From assembly GCA_009829735.1 (NCBI GenBank), contig CM020618.1, forward strand, positions 13,436,568 through 13,500,567: a DNA stretch of 64,000 nucleotides, in the 5' to 3' direction. How positions within the stretch are numbered: position 1 is the first letter of the stretch; each line of letters opens with the position of its first letter. Below are positions 61,173-64,000 of the stretch, piece after piece. The position numbers were made by a program, and so were the translations under genes. This DNA comes from Pyropia yezoensis. Lineage: Eukaryota > Rhodophyta > Bangiophyceae > Bangiales > Bangiaceae. The notes below the pieces were generated by a model that was not told the origin of the DNA, did no database searches, and worked only from the letters and a program-made list of their open reading frames with translations.

Positions 61173-64000
61173 GGTGTCGCGGGGGGAGGAAGAGCAACGG
61201 GAGCGGTGACCGTGGCAGTTGAGTAGCGTGCCTTGACGCCCCCCTCTTCCCCCTCCTCCTGCCCTTGGGGTGGCCACTGCCACTGCGCCCCACCCTACTA
61301 CTACACCCTATGTGTGTGTTTTCAGTCTCGCCCTTTTCCACACCGCTGGGGTTGCCAGGTCGCGGCGTCGGGGCGTCCCGCTGCCACCATGCTGCCTGCG
61401 AGTCGTTTGGACCACGGACCCCCTGGTTTCTTCTGGTGGTCACAGCATGCGCCAACCATCAGCGGTCCGCCCGCAGGTGGACCGTCGCGGCCGCACCTTG
61501 GCGCCAAGGTAGGTTCAATGGGGACGGCATCGTCGGCACGGTCACCTTCACCAAGCCCTTGGACAGGGCCTTAGACGCAGAGATTGTACTCTGACGTGTC
61601 CACATGCTGAGGATGTAATCGTTCGTCGCACTTTCTCGATCATGACGACGAGCACGTCATGATCGTTCACCTTTTGGAAAGTTTGTAGATCGCTAACTGT
61701 AACATCCCCTTTCATATTTCTAGACAGATATCTAGAAGAATCTGAACAGCGTTTCGCATTTTCTCTGCAACAGGAACGTGTATTGTCAGCACCTCCGGCG
61801 TTGTGATGTGAAACTATGTTTTCCAAGCTCTCGAACGTGACTGTTGAGGACTGCGTATCGGGCCCCTTTTTTGACAGGGCGCGGGACGACGGCGCTAAAA
61901 CGCGCCGTGGTAGTGGGCCTTGACAGCCGTCATTGCGCACGGGGAGCAACCCTGTAGCCCCCCCATAAACTTTGATTGGATAATTGTTAGTCCCTCTGAC
62001 TGGTTACAGAGGTATTTCACTTCAGTTTTCCCGCGGATTCTGATCGCGTTTTAGTCCCCCAGTGACCTCGTCGAGACATAGATATCAAGAAGCGTCCAGC
62101 GCGCTCAAATTATTTTGTTATAGTTGATGTTTAATCGCGCCTCAATCGAGCATTCAGACCCAGGGCGAGGCGGGGCGCATCGAGCAATAATCGCTTGGTC
62201 CCTCAGCAGCGCCCAAGTGACAACCTTTAAAAGCGCCTTAGGCGCTTGGCACAGCCCTAAACGTTACTGTGCAACTTTAGCACGGACCGTGCACGAGAGT
62301 CTTCCTCGATGTCTGCAAGGAGAGCCACCAACTAATGCTTCGGCACTTTTGGACGTCCCGCGATTGATTTCGTCCCCGACTCCTTTGTTAGGGACGGTGG
62401 GGCAGACCATGGCCCGCGCAGATTTCCTCTGATCTCTGTTTCTTCGTGTTCCACCATGCATCTTTATCTCTCGTAAACCAGAGTACTTTCGAGCGAAAAA
62501 TGTACCCGAAACTCGTGTTTTGTGTTCTGCTTTGTTCTTCGTCGCGTATCTCCGTGTGTATCCTTTCGATTGACCCGGTCGTTGCGGCACGCGCGGGGGG
62601 GTACAATTGTACCCCACTGGAAGGGGAGACGCGACAGATACTGACGGCCTGCCGGCGGGCACCAGCGCAGGGCAAGGGCGGGCGTGGCAGGCGCGTTGCG
62701 CCGCTACAGATGACCCGCCTCTTCCCTGGTTCCTTGTTCCCGCCTGACCGGCACGTCCGTCATCATCGCGCCTCACACATTCCTCCCTGCGTGCACATCG
62801 CTTGCACACATCTGCCGCTTTCGTTGGACTTACCAGGGAACCCATCCTCTGCATGAGCGGGCGTTTTTTTCTACTCGTTTGCTTTTATATCTCTTTTCCG
62901 CAACCCAAGCGAATAAAAACACGGTCAATGGTTACTGCGGCGCTGCTGGTGAGTTTGTTACAGAGTAAGAGAGTGTCCCGAGGCAGACTGGTGGTGCATC
63001 ACGATGGAACAGTCACTATCGTCGGCTTTCCATCAATTTGGAGGTAGGCAAATCGCCGCGACCGCCGTCTCGAGCTCTTTCGATTGAGTTCGCTTTTGTT
63101 CGCGACGCCCAGTTTCCAGCGAGAATATGTAGAAATGTCACAGATCACACTATGTCTTTACTTCAGGCGCTGTTCGAAACGTGAAGACGTGCTCGCAACC
63201 CGCTGGATACTCTCAGGTCCGTAGGACGATGGAGAATCCTTTCTAGTTAGCTCATGGCGCATGGGAGTCCGAAGACGTTCCAGTGTACATTTTCAATGGG
63301 GGCTCTCTTGGCTGCTGGATCTTAAACAGTCTGAGGGTTTTAGATATCGTCATCCGCCACACTTAAACAAATATTTTTTGCCGACTGACACGGCTGACTG
63401 CGATCTCAGTCAAGAACCAAACTGACGAGTGCACCTCGAGTCGAGGTGTGTAATGAGCACCGTCTAAGACCTAATGAGCAGTTGGGAGAGCAGGGAGGGC
63501 AGAGACAGAGGTGGGTCACATAGCGGACTGGGTAAGCCCACCTTGAATGCCATGTGGCGGATCCACGTCCTCTCAAGCCCTTCAACCAATCAAGGTACCG
63601 AACAAAGAGCACAGAAACAGAAACAGAACACACGAAGTTCCACACACAGCGACTATTGTACTTGTCGTTCCCAATTTTATCCGATGTGGTCGAAATCTAA
63701 CATATTACAGGCACTCTCTCCGAGCCAGTAAAACCGCAGAAGACCCAAGTGCCCATATGTGTCGAGGTTATAAAGAAGAAACAATTTTCCAATTCAGCCT
63801 ACATTAAGTATGCAGTCTACACTGAGTATGCAGTCAATAAGTCGTTGATTGAACTGCACAGTCTCTTTAATGAACTTCAATAAACTTGATTAACGTTAGA
63901 TATGCAAGATGAAGAAACAAACCCTTCAATGCGCTCACACCATGCACTGCTCATCTCATAACTACCCCTTCTCTCACCAAAACAGTTGCTTGTAAGCAGT
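61173..64000. other. Less GC-rich end region, no supported gene
   Basis: From about 61600 the DNA is clearly AT-richer than the rest of the window, and open frames are short. A perfect 11-bp hairpin is at 61637-61665. A frame ending at 61594 contains GDGIVGTVTFTKP, faintly like Cu/Zn superoxide dismutase, but it is too short to call. TA-rich runs at 63700-63960 have no gene-like content. It may be transposon debris or a regulatory spacer. Confidence 0.45.
61637..61665. repeat. Perfect 11-bp hairpin
   Basis: CGATCATGACG (61637-61647) and CGTCATGATCG (61655-61665) are exact complements around a 7-nt loop, about 465 bp after the dehydrogenase stop. Confidence 0.75.

Noticed and set aside
61500-61594. 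GDGIVGTVTFTKP, like the N-terminus of Cu/Zn superoxide dismutase
   Set aside because: Only about 13 residues match, the frame stops at once, and no metal-binding His motifs follow nearby in any frame.

Overview
This is a GC-rich, gene-sparse window of eukaryotic nuclear DNA. Nearly every host gene is a single exon with G/C-ending codons, proteins are swollen with Ala, Gly and Pro runs, and only one host intron (9468-9761) is clear. This suits an intron-poor alga, most likely a bangiophyte red alga (Porphyra/Pyropia type). That placement is an inference from composition and gene style, not from a marker gene.

Host genes, left to right: a secreted subtilisin-type protease (1062-2399, -); a THUMP/Tan1-like tRNA-modification protein with an Ala/Asp/Pro repeat tail (4449-6148, +); a BAR-like coiled protein (7174-8379, -); a p47-type UBA-SEP-UBX adaptor of Cdc48/p97 (9069-10718, +, two exons); translation factor eEF1B gamma (11235-12470, +); an ABCC/MRP-type ABC transporter (13801-18726, +); a coiled protein resembling augmin subunit HAUS1 (19229-20284, -); a five-finger C2H2 protein with a polyglutamine tract (47333-51142, -); and a probably plastid-targeted short-chain dehydrogenase (60063-61172, +). 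Other possible genes between 51 and 59 kb are weak.

The middle, about 20.5-47 kb, is an accessory block of mobile elements. A 1972-bp element with 18-bp inverted ends and doubled internal palindromes (20575-22546) lies next to the most interesting locus: a Fanzor (eukaryotic TnpB-like, RNA-guided nuclease family) on the minus strand (23045 to about 27670). Its RuvC and zinc-ribbon residues are visible, and an upstream part in the same frame carries two CCHC zinc knuckles and an acidic N-terminus. The frame stays open over about 4 kb except for four stop codons. The DNA after its 3' end holds tandem hairpins and is where a guide RNA would be expected. Further right lie a Ty3/gypsy LTR retrotransposon that looks whole and young (32170-40174), with an antisense open frame before the 3' LTR, and a PIF/Harbinger DNA transposon with a decayed transposase and a convergent Myb/SANT-like gene (about 43.6-46.8 kb).

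Repeats are prominent: G/C homopolymers up to 78 nt, a minisatellite built on GGCCGGCAGGCC on both sides of the LTR element, a small inverted-repeat element at 3520-4263, and several strong hairpins. The last 2.4 kb is less GC-rich and holds no recognisable gene.
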